Shown: in pieces, positions 49,919 to 61,437 of the stretch
Numbering within the stretch: position 1 is the stretch's first letter
Layout: each line of letters opens with the position of its first letter
Assembly: GCA_945643635.1 (NCBI GenBank)
Contig: CALZFC010000043.1
Coordinates: 803,501-867,500, forward strand
DNA from: Allodiplogaster sudhausi
Lineage: Eukaryota > Nematoda > Chromadorea > Rhabditida > Diplogasteridae
Reading direction: 5' to 3'
Length of the DNA stretch: 64,000 nt
Translations under genes and position numbers: made by a program
Notes under the pieces: generated by a model
The model's input: only the letters and a program-made list of their open reading frames with translations
The model's database searches: none
What the model was told of the DNA's origin: nothing

Positions 49919-52477
49919 TTATTCTTCATTTTCACACTCGAGCTGCTCAGATCTCGGAGACGCCATCCCACGAAAAGGGGGCGAAACGTAGAGGATCCGG
50001 TGAGAGCTGCGCTTTCTTGCATGACAGATTGGAGAAGCGACCGCGCACCGGGAGAGAGGGAGAACACAATGAGTGCAGAGACAGACGGAAGCAGCCAGCA
50101 GAGCAGCACCAACCACTCCGTAGAAGAAAAGCACTGAAGAACCCTTTCTCTTCCCATTACTCAGCTTCTCATTCGGAAGGGTTCTTTAGGATTGATGAGA
50201 TAAGAAGAGAGCACTGACGAATGAAAGTAAAGAGCCGTGGATGCTCAGAGACAGATTGGTCACTTGTCATGGGCAGAAAAAGATGAAAGAAGGAAGACTG
50301 GAAGATGGAGGATGGAGGAGGAGAGGGAAGGGGCTCGTTCAGTCCAGAAGAAGTCACCGAAACAACCACCCCCCCTGCGGAAGACGGAGACAGTGAACCC
50401 AGAGGCTCTCGCTCCACTCTAAAGTAGCCATACATATCAAGAGAATGAAGGTTTAGATAGGAACTGCACTTGACTTCTCTGCAGACTCTTCTACTTATAC
50501 CGGCCGTTTCTCGTACACAGATCACCTGAATTGTTGAAGGGAATAATGAGAGAGGATGAGTGACTGACTCTCTGCTCGTCGAGAGAAAAGAAGAGAAGTG
50601 AGAGAGGATGACGGAGAGAGCAGAGAGAGTTCAGGCATTCCTGGGGCAGAGTGAAAGTGAAGACAGTCGACGCAGAGCCCGCAGATTCATTCAGCACATC
50701 TCCAATCAGCTCGCCATTTGAATTCTGCGTAGTCATGGTTCTTCTCTATCTTCTAAGACAAATACTCCGTTTAAATTGAGAGGATATAGTGAATGGAATT
50801 GAATGAGACCTTGAATTCAAGTTCAATATGCACAGTTGAGAATTTCGAGAGGAAGAGACGACCAGCGAAGGACCCCAGACGAGAGACCGTTTCGTGGCCG
50901 TGCAGGGAAGTCATTGAAGACACCCGCATCTCACAATTCATCCATTCAAGAACTTGGGAGGATTCAAGAGAAGAATGGCGAGCGAGAAAGAGAGAGAGAG
51001 AACGGTAAAGATAAAAAGAGAGAAAGAAAGTAAAGATAAAGAGAGAGTGAGAGTACTGTTATGGTAGTTGGAGTGCTGAGCATAAAGATGACATCTCTGT
51101 CGGAGATTCGAAGAGATTCTCGGAATGGCTGGCCAGTTCCATTCTCCGCATCAAGAAAGAGAGTGGGAGAGAAGCATTGGGCACGGCAGTTCAGTACTGA
51201 GACAGTCTGAAGAGGAATGAGTGGAAGGGGAAAGGGGGGGGGAGTGAAAGAATGCACCAGATGGCGTGTGAATTGACTGCCATTGGCAGGCAGTGACCAC
51301 CCTCCTCCTTCCCTTCTCAGCCATCCCAGTTTACTCAGCTTCTGTTCGGATGGACGGTTGATGTCGACGTCAGCGAAGAGGAGAGAAGTGGAGTCTGTAG
51401 AGATGGATTTCGTTGTTAAGATGGAGAATGGCAGAATAACCTTGTGGGTGATAGTACATGGAGGAATGGAGGGACTCTCTGATCGGAGTCGCAATTCCAG
51501 TCAGCGAAACATTCATCTCTGCGGAAATCTCCAATTCTGCATGATTTCCGTTCGAGATCTCCTAAAGACTTTATAAAGTCAAATTTTAAGCCTCGATGGA
51601 TTTCATATTACCAATTCAGTGGCGTGGACTAAAACTTCATCTGATACATTACTCAAAAGAGGAAACTTCTCTATCCGAATCACAACAATCATTTCAACTC
51701 CAGGTGAGACTTGAATGGCTCTGCAACAGTCTTTCTGTCCATTATAGGTTGAAACACGAAAAAAAAACAACGTGCCTGTACTGATGTTCTTTTGGTACAT
51801 CAAGATAAATATGACAACAGACAGTGGAAGAATCGTCTGGAAGAGCCTGGGGACAACCACTCGCGGGTGATCTCTGGGTTAGAGTGACATTGAAGTCCAC
51901 TCCGTCTTGGCCATTCCGCAAACTTCTACGGAAAACATCTCTCTCTCTACTCTCTCTCTCGCTCTCCCTCGCTCTCTCTCTCTCCCTCTTTCTCCCTCTT
52001 CCTCTTCCTAAATCGCATTTGAGATCTGACTAGATAAGGAGAATCTTACGAGACTCCACGAGGAGGGCAGTGCCGTTCCAGGGAGGGGCAGTCACAGAGA
52101 CACACCGCACTCAGTTCTGGCCGGCCGAACTTATACTCCGACTGGATACGGTAGCGAGTGAAGACTCGAGTCAGAGTGAAGCGGAACAAGTAAGAAGAGG
52201 CATTCGACTCCTAAGACTTGCTCGCTCTGGATTCTGTCTTCTCACGAAGAACATCACTTACGATCGAGAAACAGAGCGATGAGTTCGTCCTCAATTCAAC
52301 ATCGACCCGTCCACTTTCCTGCATTTTCACAACCATTAAGTTTGATGACTTCAGATTGTCATTATTAAAAATACGTCTAACTGGAGAGTGTTGGTGGATG
52401 GTTCGGTGACAGTTGAAGGAGAGAGAATGGGAAAGAGCGAAGAGATGAAGGGAGAGCAGAAGCTGGAATCTCTTCAT
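49919..52477 (-). CDS. EFF-1/AFF-1-family somatic cell-cell fusogen
   Basis: Type I membrane glycoprotein of the nematode FF family, which merges plasma membranes of epidermal and other cells. Exons include 52477-52382, 52318-52262, 52210-52050, 51925-51776, 51720-51612, 51528-51441, about 51405-51265 and 51210-51059, then about 50932-50806 and 50713-50640, and a final exon ending at 49919. There is a signal peptide (MKRFQLLLSLHLFALSHS). Family landmarks in order are TRYRIQSEYKFG, CLCDCP, STVCCHIYL, SEQKLSKLGWLRR, TVSVLNC and STVHIELEF, then a membrane segment (FFYGVVGAALLAASVCLCT) and a short basic tail with CVLPLSRC. I aligned these to remembered AFF-1 landmarks (DLDKLGWYRR, CCDIKL, GTVHIKM). 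The intron at 51775 has a GC donor. Joins between 50640 and 50130 are not resolved. EFF-1 shares the class II fusion-protein fold, established from the C. elegans structure. Confidence 0.8.
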
Positions 52478-53107
52478 CGGGAAGAAGGGGAAGATTCGAG
52501 TTGCCGAAGGGAGACTTGGGCCTTGTAAATGATCTCGACTCTAGTGGAGAATGAATGGCCGATGAGTCGACAGTCTCTCCATCTCAGCTTCTTCATTCCT
52601 CTCTTCTCAATTGCAATCTCCCTATCACTCTCTCGCTTCAATGAACAATCACAGTTGGATCAAATGTATCAACACAACTCTGAGAACATATGATGTTTGA
52701 TATATCTTAACTGTGGAAATAAAGAATGGAATTCCAGATGGAAGATATGAATATACTTGAGATGCTTTGATTTATTCATGGATCCATTTGGATCTAGAAT
52801 GAGGAATGAGGGGATTGAAGAAAATATTTCGTTTGTACTTGATGAAAGCTATGCTATAGATAAGTTTTTTTATACCGAAAAAGTTATATCCATGCATCTG
52901 ACAGGCGTCAACAGTATGATTTTACAATAATATCCCTCTAAAACATATTTAGTGTCGCTGTTTGTTTGCCGGATTCTGTAGGCCATTCTTTTGGCAACGT
53001 GCCAAGAGACTTCGCAGCCAGTGTATCTGCTTGATTTGCTAGATTTCTTGCTCTGTATTTGTTTTCAAATTTTCTTTGTAATGTTTCCAGGTGGTGTTTT
53101 TAGAGAA
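52478..53107. other. Divergent promoter region between fusogen and BUD23
   Basis: About 630 nt separate the two start codons. It holds likely 5' ends of both genes; an acceptor gtttttag lies 4 nt before the BUD23 ATG. No other feature is evident. Confidence 0.5.
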
Positions 53108-54973
53108 ATGGCTGGCAAACGACCAGAACATCAGCTGCCTCCCGATTTGGTACACTAAACACTTTTATGTATGCTTGTTAAAAAACCTTCATTTTTACCT
53201 TTAAGGTGACATTGTTTTTTTTTCAGTACTACAATGAAGAGGAAACTGCTAAGTATGCTAAGAAGTAAGATTTTATTTTTTAGCTATTATTCTTTGAACC
53301 GATCTTTTCTTCGGCACTTGAAGCTCTAACCATTTTCTGTTATCGTTCAGTTCGCATATCGCGCAGATCCAAACAGACATGGCTGAGCGTGCGTTGGAAC
53401 TGCTTGCGCTGCCTGATGAAAAGGTCTGCTACCTGCTTGATCTAGGTTTGATCAAGTCTATCTCTTCTTATTCCATTATCACTTTTCTATGATTTAACAG
53501 TAATCCATCGCTTCTTGAGGTTGCGGGTCCGGTCTGAGCGGTGATGTCATTTCTTCTTATGGTCATACCTTTGTCGGTGTCGATATCAGTCTTCCGATGC
53601 TCAGTTTCTCGCTTCATGAGGAGAAGCAACTTTGAAGCCTGCATTTTTTTCGCTTAAGAATTGGCGCACATGGATGAGGACGACCCAACCCGAGATGTGA
53701 TTCTGCGAGATCTCGGTCTCGGCCTCCCCTTTCGGCCTGGCACTTTTGATGGAGCCGTTAGGTTTCTTTCTTGTCTTCCTCCTAGTACTATTAATTAAAG
53801 AGTGTATTTTTTTATTAGGGAATCTGATTACCGTATATGTGTTGATATTTTATATAAGTTGTGACAGTGCTCTGCCCTGAAAATATGGCCAATGAGATAT
53901 GCTGCAGTATCTCAGCCATTCAATGGCTTTGCCATGCCAACACAACATCCCAGAATCCCCGAAAGCGTTTGCACCGGTTCTTCCAGTCTCTCTACGCTTG
54001 CCTCGTATGTTTTATTTTATTTTGTTTGAATCTTCACTTCTCAGTTTTATAGTATCTATCCTAATTGATAATATGATTACTTCAGGGCAGAGGGACTCGG
54101 GCTGTCTTCCAGTTCTACCCTGAGAACCAGGATCAGAGCGAGCTTATTATGTCTCAGGTTACTTATCTTTACTCTCTTAATTTTTCAAGTCGAGAAAAAG
54201 TTCCAATTGCAGGCAATGAGAGCGGGTTTCAACGGTGGTCTCGTTGTTGACTTTCCGAATTCTACCAGAGCCAAGAAGTTAATTTAGTTCCTCTCTCAGA
54301 TGTTTTTTTGTTGGGAGCAAAAGAATATTCTTATGGCGCGTTATAATTGTGTTCGTATGCAACAATCATCTATGAATGTGAACAATATGGGGAATTTGTT
54401 TGGTCAAAATCACGCCTCTTTAATTCGCGAAATGCAGGCTCAGAAAAAACTATGTTTCTGTCCAGTAAAATTAGTCATATGTTTTCTAATTTTGTTTAGT
54501 TTCATGGAATGTAATTTAGAATGGTATGAAAAAAGATTGTAGATGGCGTGTGTTCAGAGTGTATCTCGTGCTGATGACGGGAGGGATGCAGCAGTTGCCC
54601 CGAGCACTCACTGAAGAAGATGCTGGAGAAGAACGACCGGGCACAATTGACAACATCGGAAGAAGGCTAGACAATTGGAATGTTGTGCTTGCAAGGAGTT
54701 GTTCTATCAACCACTTTTATTTTTATTTCGGACACTGATTACTTTCTTGCTTACAGTCAAATTTCAGGATTGCCCACACTACCAAAGGGAAACCGAAGCG
54801 AGCAATCAAGGGATCTCGAGAATGGATTGAAGCGAAGAGAGAAAGGGCTGTCAAACATGGGAAGTCAGTTCTGAGCGGAGATTCGCTCCAGTTGAGAGTG
54901 TTCATTCTATTCTTGCAGGGAAGTCCAACACAGTTCGAAGTATTCGGGACGGAAGAGGAAGCCTCGCTTCTAA
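53108..54973 (+). CDS. BUD23: BUD23 18S rRNA (guanine-N7) methyltransferase
   Basis: SAM-dependent enzyme that methylates a guanine of 18S rRNA during small-subunit maturation with TRMT112. Eleven exons (53108-53149, 53227-53264, 53351-53445, 53520-53603, 53659-53761, 53908-54004, 54086-54157, 54213-54277, 54558-54665, 54768-54863, 54919-54973) give 284 residues in consistent phase; human BUD23 is 281. The start [20 protein letters not shown] matches RRPEHGGPPELFYDE. The SAM motif is [10 protein letters not shown] (57-66). [20 protein letters not shown] and the C-terminal [11 protein letters not shown] nuclear motif are near identical to the human protein. The ninth intron uses a GC donor (54666). 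It is convergent with VGLUT, with 450 nt between stops. Confidence 0.95.
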
Positions 54974-55422
54974 TTCTTCCATCTCTCTTGTTGTTTTCAA
55001 CCATTTGTTGTTATTGAACAGAGCTTATGAGTTGTTTATTTCGTACACTGATCAAAAGATTATTTCTATCAACAATAAGATCTTTGAACGGATAAAATTG
55101 CCCCATATAGTTAAGCTTTGTCATCAACTCTGATTTACAAAAATTCTATTGATGGGGCCTGCAAAGGGGTTTATGTGAGATCAACGGTGTCGGGGTGAAG
55201 TGTCGAGATCGGAGTTCCCCATATATTCTAATGTATATTCTATATGCTTGAGTCCTAATATGCCTGGTAGTTCTGATTCTTTTGAATTCCTTGTCCACTC
55301 GCGTAGTCGTCGCCCCATTCACTTCCAGGCAGAGGAGGGGCTGGAAGGAAAGAGAAGAGTGGGAGAAGGGGAACATCACTTACCGTTCTGCTGTGGCTGG
55401 AGAGGGGTTGTCTCACTCAGAG

Positions 55423-58400
55423 TCAGGGGGCCTGCTCAGATGTACCGTACCCTCCAGCCTTGCTCTCTTCTATTCCACTCTTCACCAGAGTCTCCTCTTC
55501 CTTTGGCTCTGCCCAGTCCTTAATCATTTGGCATTTCATCGACCGAACAAGACACCTTCATACCTGCAACTCCCCAGACGCGAAGAAACCATAGAAAGTG
55601 ACTCCAGTGAAGTGAATGAGAGAGGCCAGGAGGAATACCTGACAAAGAGCATTCCTTCACTGTGGTTGTGTATAACTGGCACAGGCTAAGCATCTCCTTA
55701 CTCTTCTCGCTCTCTCCCTCTCTTCATTCTCTTATCTCACTTACCTCTCCTTACTCTTCCTCTTCTCTCCGTCCCTTCATTCTCTTATCTCACTTACCTT
55801 GGTCCATCCATGTGGACTTTTGGCAGTGAACTTCTCAGTGACAAAGGGGCAAATGAGCCCAGCAAGAGTGCCGATTCCATTAGAGAATCCCATCAAGATC
55901 GCCGCGTAGCGAGGAGCGATATCGAGGTGGTTGACGTTGTATCCTGGCATCTCACTTTCAGTCTGTCATCTCACTTACATCTCATTCTGCGTCTCTCTCT
56001 CTCTCTCTCTCTCCCTCACTCTCTCTCTCCCGCTCTCTTTCGCATGTCTTCCTCTCTCCTCTCTCTTTCCCGCTCTCTTTCGCATGTCTTCCTCTCTCCT
56101 CTCTCTTTCCCGCTCTCTTTCGCATGTCTTCCTCTCTCCTCTCTCTCTCCCGCTCTCTTTCGCATGTCTTCCTCTCTCCTCTCTCTCTCCCGCTCTCTTT
56201 CGCATGTCTTCCTCTCTCCTCTCTCTTTCCCGCTCTCTTTCGCATGTCTTCCTCTCTCCTCTCTCTTTCCCGCTCTCTTTCGCATGTCTTCCTCTCTCCT
56301 CTCTCTCTCCCGCTCTCTTTCGCATGTCTTCCTCTCTCCTCTCTCTTTCCCGCTCTCTTTCGCATGTCTTCCTCTCTCCTCTCTCTCTCTCCCGCTCTCT
56401 TTCGGATGTCTCCCTCTCTCCCACTCTGATTCGGAGGTCTCCCTCTCTTCCGCTCTCTTTCGCATGTCTCTCTCTCCTCTCTCACTCTCCCGCTCTCTGT
56501 CGCATGTCTCCCTCTCTCCTCTCTCTTTCCCGCTCTCTTTCGCATGTCTTCCTCTCTCCTTTCTCTCTCCAGCTCTCTTTCGCATGTCTTCCTCTCTCCT
56601 CTCTCTCTCCCGCTCTCTTTCGCATGTCTCCCTCTCTCCTTTCTCTCTCCCGCTCTCTTTCGCATGTCTTCCTCTCTCCTCTCTCTCTCCCGCTCTCATT
56701 CGCATGTCTCCCTCTCTCCTCTCTCTCTCCCGCTCTCTTTCGCATGTCTTCCTCTCTCCTCTCTCTCTCTCCCGCTCTCTTTCGTATGTCTCCCTCTCTC
56801 CTTTCTCTCTCCCGCTCTCTTTCGCATGTCTTCCTCTCTCCTCTCTCTTTCCCGCTCTCTTTCGCATGTCTTCCTCTCTCCTCTCTCTTTCCCGCTCTCT
56901 TTCGCATGTCTTCCTCTCTCCTCTCTCTCTCCCGCTCTCTTTCGCATGTCTTCCTCTCTCCTCTCTCTTTCCCGCTCTCTTTCGCATGTCTTCCTCTCTC
57001 CTCTCTCTCTCCCGCTCTCTTTCGCATGTCTTCCTCTCTCCTCTCTCTTTCCCGCTCTCTTTCGCATGTCTTCCTCTCTCCTCTCTCTCTCCCGCTCTCT
57101 TTCGGATGTCTCCCTCTCTCCCACTCTGATTCGGAGGTCTCCCTCTCTTCCGCTCTCTTTCGCATGTCTCTCTCTCCTCTCTCACTCTCCCGCTCTCTTT
57201 CGCATGTCTCCCTCTCTCCTCTCTCTCTCCCGCTCTCTTTCGCATGTCTTCCTCTCTCCTTTCTCTCTCCAGCTCTCTTTCGCATATCTTCCTCTCTCCT
57301 CTCTCTCTCCCGCTCTCTTTCGCATGTCTCCCTCTCTCCTTTCTCTCTCCCGCTCTCTTTCGCATGTCTTCCTCTCTCCTCTCTCTCTCCCGCTCTCTTT
57401 CGCATGTCTCCCTCTCTCCTCTCTCTCTCCCGCTCTCTTTCGCATGTCTTCCTCTCTCCTCTCTCTCTCTCCCGCTCTCTTTCGTATGTCTCCCTCTCTC
57501 CTTTCTCTCTCCCGCTCTCTTTCGCATGTCTTCCTCTCTCCTTTCTCTCTCCCGCTCTCTTTCGCATGTCTCCCTCTCTCCTCTCTCTCTCCCGCTCTCT
57601 TTCGCATGTCTTCCTCTCTCCTCTCTCTCTCCCGCTCTCTTTCGCATGTCTTCCTCTCTCCTCTCTCTCTCCCGCTCTCTTTCGCATGTCTTCCTCTCTC
57701 CTCTCTCTCTCCCGCTCTCTTTCGGATGTCTCCCTCTCTCCCACTCTGATTCGGAGGTCTCCCTCTCTTCCGCTCTCTTTCGCATATCTCTCTCTCCTTT
57801 CTCACTCACCCGCTCTCTTTCGCATGTCTCCCTCTCTCCTTTCTCTCTCACCCACTCTGATTCGGATGTCTCCCTCTCTCCTCTCTCTCTCTCTTCTTTC
57901 TCTCCCGTGTTCTTTTCGAAACTGCAAAGTCTAACCTGATATGGCGAATCCTGAGCATCCAACAGCACAAATGAGGAAGATGATTGCCCATAAGTCAGAC
58001 TTGGCGTACGCAACGAGAAGCATAAAGAAGGCCTCGCCACCGAAGCCTTTTCAGAAGGAAGAAGGAAGCTGAGCGAGAGATCAAAAGGGATCATTCTACC
58101 TCCACAGTTGAAGATCTTTCTAACGGCCGTAGTGGAGAGAATACGATTGGAGCGGAGGAAGTCGGCCAGTTGGCCTCCAGCCAAGACCACTGCTCCCATC
58201 ACCAAATGAGGAATTGCTGCCACCAGACCTGACTGGAAAGGGAGGAGGGAATCATGGGAAGAGAGAGGAAACTGAAAAGGATTCAAGAAGAGACATTGTT
58301 GATTCGCATCCCGAGCACGTCTCTCATGTAAGTCAGTTGATTCTGCAGCAACAGGTAGAATGTCCAGCTTCTCGCGAAGTTCGCTACAATAATGGCCCAG

Positions 58401-58953
58401 ACTGGCTTGGAGTTCAGGATCGCCGCCCATGGGACGGATGATAACTGCAATTGAATTCCAGTATTGGAGTGGGGAATGGGATTGAACCGTAGGATGAGTT
58501 GTGGAGATGTGCCCGATACTCTCTTCGATGTACTTTTTCTCTTCATGAGTGATACTCGGATGGAAGGCTGGCTTCTCGAATGTTAGAGAGAACCAGATCA
58601 CCGCCCACACCACTCCGCAGACGCCTGCATCACTCCCATGAGATACAGTATACCAGGAAGAGATACCGTAGAGATAGAATGGAGCAGCCCAGTTGACATA
58701 GGACACCAGGAAGGCAGAGACAGGCAGGCCCAGCACGGCCCCAGCGTAGCTTCCAGTGAAGGCAGTAGTCGCTAGCTTACTCCTCTCCAGTGGAGGAGCC
58801 CAGTACCGCCACACTCCGTGCATCGAAGGGTACGCCACTCCCTTTAGAGAGAGATGGTGAGGGGAGATAGAGAGAAGAGAGAGAGAGAGAGAGAGAGAAG
58901 ATATGAGAAGAAGAGAGGGAGAGAGGAAGAGTGGGAGAGAAGATATGAGAGGA

Positions 58954-58984
<31 letters not shown>

Positions 58985-59052
58985 AGAGGAACGAGAGAAA
59001 GAAGAGAGAGAGATGGTGAGAGAGAGAGTGAGAGAGAGAAGATAAAGAGAGG

Positions 59053-59097
<45 letters not shown>

Positions 59098-59254
59098 GAA
59101 AGAAGAGAGGAACGAGAGAAGATAAGAGAGGAACTAGAGATATAAAGAGATAGAGAGAAGATATGAGAGGAACAGAGAGAGAGAGAGAGAGAGAGAAGAT
59201 AAAGAGAGGAACGAGAGAGAGAGGAGAGAGAGAGGGTGAGAGAGAGAAGATAGG

Positions 59255-59295
<41 letters not shown>

Positions 59296-60691
59296 CGAGA
59301 GAGATGTACGAGAGAGAAAAAAGACATATAAAGGTACGAGAGAGATAAAAAAAAAAGAGAGAGAAAAGAGAGAGAGTGAATGTGTGTGTGAGAGAGAGAA
59401 AGAGAAAGAGAGTGAGGAGAGAGAGAACAGCATATTCATCACCTGAACCAGTCCTTGTAATATTTGAATGAGTGCGACCAAGAAGTCGTTCTTACTACGA
59501 AAGGCATAGGGAAGGAAGAGATTCAATGTAGAACCACATCCGATAGCCAGACCGAACAATCTGATGGGAGAGTGAACTGATGACTGGTATAGAGAATGAA
59601 ACGGCTTCCAACTTGTTCGGCGGAAATCTCGCAGCGAGGAAGCCAGCGGGTACTTGAGTCACCAGATATCCGTAGAAGAACGAAGATTCCATGACTCCCA
59701 GCTCCCCCAAGGTCCAGTTGAACTCGTGTACCTGGCAAGGGGACAATGAGTGGGAAGAAGAAGAAGAAAACGGACATGTTTATGCCCCCAGGGGTCTGTG
59801 TAGTTACGGAACATGTGATTCTTCGCAGCGCCGAAGTTGCAGCGAATCCCGAAGACAATCAGGAATCCAATGTTCGCGAGCAGAGCGAGCTGCCATCGCT
59901 TGCGGCAGCCACAGCAAGCGAGGCCATCGACTGCCTGAGTTGGGGGGAGGAATGGACTGGGCTGACTGAGACTGAGGGGGAGGGGGAGGGGAGGGAATGG
60001 ACTGAGCTGGCTGAGACTGACCTTGAGGGGGAGGGTTGGCATGGACTGAGCGGACTGAGACTGACCTTTAGCAGGGGTTGGCATGGACCTGCAGTCCGCT
60101 GTTGTCGAAAGCGTAGGTGTCATCCACTTGCATCCTGCCAATATCTCATGAGAACCACAACCACTTCATTGTTCTTCTCAACCTCTCTGGTGTCTTGGCT
60201 GTTTTCCCGTTCTGCTCTTCTTCATTCTGCAGTTCACTTCTCTCTGCAGTCGTCTCTGCTTTTCCGAAATAGCTGCAATTACTGAGAATGAGCGAGTGTT
60301 TGCTTCTCTTCTTCTCTTGCTTCCCTGCTCATTTCATGTATTGCAGTGATGGGCGACTCAGTCGTTGAAAGGAATTCAGCTTCGCTGCTCTGCTCGTCTT
60401 TGCTCTCTCGCTTTTTCTTTCTCTCTCACTTTTTATCTTCTCTTTCTTTCTCTTTCTTCTCCCCGTCTCTCACTCCCTCACTTCCCTCTCTTTCTCTTTC
60501 TCCTTCTATCTATCTATCTCTCCTCACCTTTCCTCTTGCCATTCCCGTCAAGTCGCAATTATCGCCCCTCTCCATCCATGTCAACTTTTGCCACCTCCAC
60601 TAAAGGCGCTTTTGCAGCTTTCAACATCCTTTACCTTTTTCTTCGCTCACTTCTTGATTCTACTCGTCCAATCTCGGAGTAGCATTGTTAT

Positions 60692-60738
<47 letters not shown>

Positions 60739-60895
60739 GGAGAGGGAGAAGTAGAGGGAGAGATATGGAGAGGGAGAGAGAGGGAGAGAGAAAGAGGAGA
60801 CAGTCTTACCTAGAGATGGGTTGGCTGGCACCGGTGATGGCGCTCTTCCCACTCTGCCAAGCATCGTTCAGCGACCACGGAATATTTGCAGCCAT
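55423..60895 (-). CDS. eat-4: Vesicular glutamate transporter (EAT-4/VGLUT, SLC17A6-8)
   Basis: Proton-driven transporter that loads glutamate into synaptic vesicles. Thirteen exons (60895-60810, 60134-60089, 59934-59776, 59731-59613, 59560-59443, 58841-58667, 58624-58488, 58444-58295, 58232-58100, 58046-57936, 55943-55798, 55638-55564, 55518-55423) give 516 residues with every junction in phase. The N-terminus [10 protein letters not shown] resembles C. elegans EAT-4 SWNEAWDRGK. Key segments are [14 protein letters not shown] (TM1 Arg), [15 protein letters not shown] (transport His), [39 protein letters not shown] (Arg) and [20 protein letters not shown]. The tail is short ([15 protein letters not shown] to the stop). 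An acceptor (ttttcag) lies 11 nt before the ATG. Intron 10 holds the 40-nt minisatellite. Confidence 0.95.
55998..57905. repeat. 40-nt pyrimidine minisatellite in VGLUT intron 10
   Basis: About 47 tandem copies of a 40-nt unit (cgctctctttcgcatgtctt followed by cctctctcctctctctttcc). A variant block with ggatgtctccc, actctgattcggaggtc recurs near 56401, 57101 and 57721, giving higher-order units of 700 and 620 nt. Because 40 is not a multiple of 3 and stops are absent, several frames stay open for hundreds of codons on both strands; none is a gene. Confidence 0.97.
58846..59432. repeat. Purine-rich tract with agaggaacgag units in VGLUT intron 5
   Basis: Nearly 590 nt of (GA)n punctuated by repeated agaagatatgagaggaa and aaagagaggaacgagagaga units. 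Confidence 0.95.
60690..60800. repeat. (GA)n tract in VGLUT intron 1
   Basis: Purine microsatellite directly downstream of the first VGLUT exon (on the minus strand, a CT tract after the donor). Confidence 0.9.
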
Positions 60896-60996
60896 GTCTT
60901 TACTTTCTGAAAAGTGAGGCATTCCATGAATTTAGTGAACAGCTGCAGAGAGAACGAGAGGAAAGACAAAAGATTTACAATTGCGAATCAGGAATG

Positions 60997-61192
60997 TGTT
61001 AGGGAATCACTGGCGGGGCTGCCGAAAAGTTTGCTTCCCAGCGGATTAGATCCCGCGACGTCTAGCTCTAGAGTCGTAGACTCTATACCACTGAGCTATG
61101 GGGGCATGCTGGGCATGTGGCAATTGCCAATGTAGTGATAGGGCCCTTCAAGCGAGGAGGAGCGACTCGCCGCGGGTTGGATGCTCCTTACA
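60997..61192 (-). repeat. 3' LTR of the TRIM-like element
   Basis: 196 bp, with a complete tRNA-like module and a slightly altered B box (GGATCTAATCC). Confidence 0.75.
61033..61105 (-). other. tRNA-like module inside the 3' LTR
   Basis: Minus strand: a perfect A box (TAGCTCAGTGGTATAGAG), an anticodon-like stem-loop TAGAG-TCTACGA-CTCTA, and a B box (GGATCTAATCC). The acceptor ends GCCCCCA and TGGGAAGC pair only partly. A functional tRNA is unlikely because the T-stem and acceptor are imperfect and position 33 is C. Confidence 0.6.
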
Positions 61193-61419
61193 TCCCCCCG
61201 GTTCGATCAGCCTAGCGTCCTCGCTGGCGTCTCTTCGACTCCAAGGCTCCTATCACCTCCAGCCGACCGAGCACACAGCTCCAGGTCTCGACCGAGCACT
61301 TAGCTCCAGGTCTCTTCTCGGCATGTACCACACCCGGCCAGGTCCCTAGATTCGGATATCGGCGTCCACCAATGTGATCACTGTCGGTGGAACCTGGTGC
61401 GGGTACACTCCCGACCGAT

Positions 61420-61437
61420 ATCCCGGTTCGGCCCCCA
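61420..61437 (-). other. Primer-binding-site-like sequence of the TRIM
   Basis: TGGGGGCCGAACCGGGA starts immediately after the CA end of the 5' LTR, where a reverse-transcription primer tRNA would pair (it begins with TGG, the complement of CCA). Confidence 0.55.

Noticed and set aside
56016..59327. A 1,103-codon open frame on the minus strand and 400-667-codon frames on the plus strand
   Set aside because: They run through the 40-nt minisatellite and the VGLUT exons in a mixture of frames; the repeat simply lacks stop codons. The VGLUT exon model explains the coding part.
61033..61105. Functional tRNA gene
   Set aside because: A and B boxes are good, but the T-stem and acceptor are imperfect, position 33 is C, and it lies inside an LTR-like repeat.
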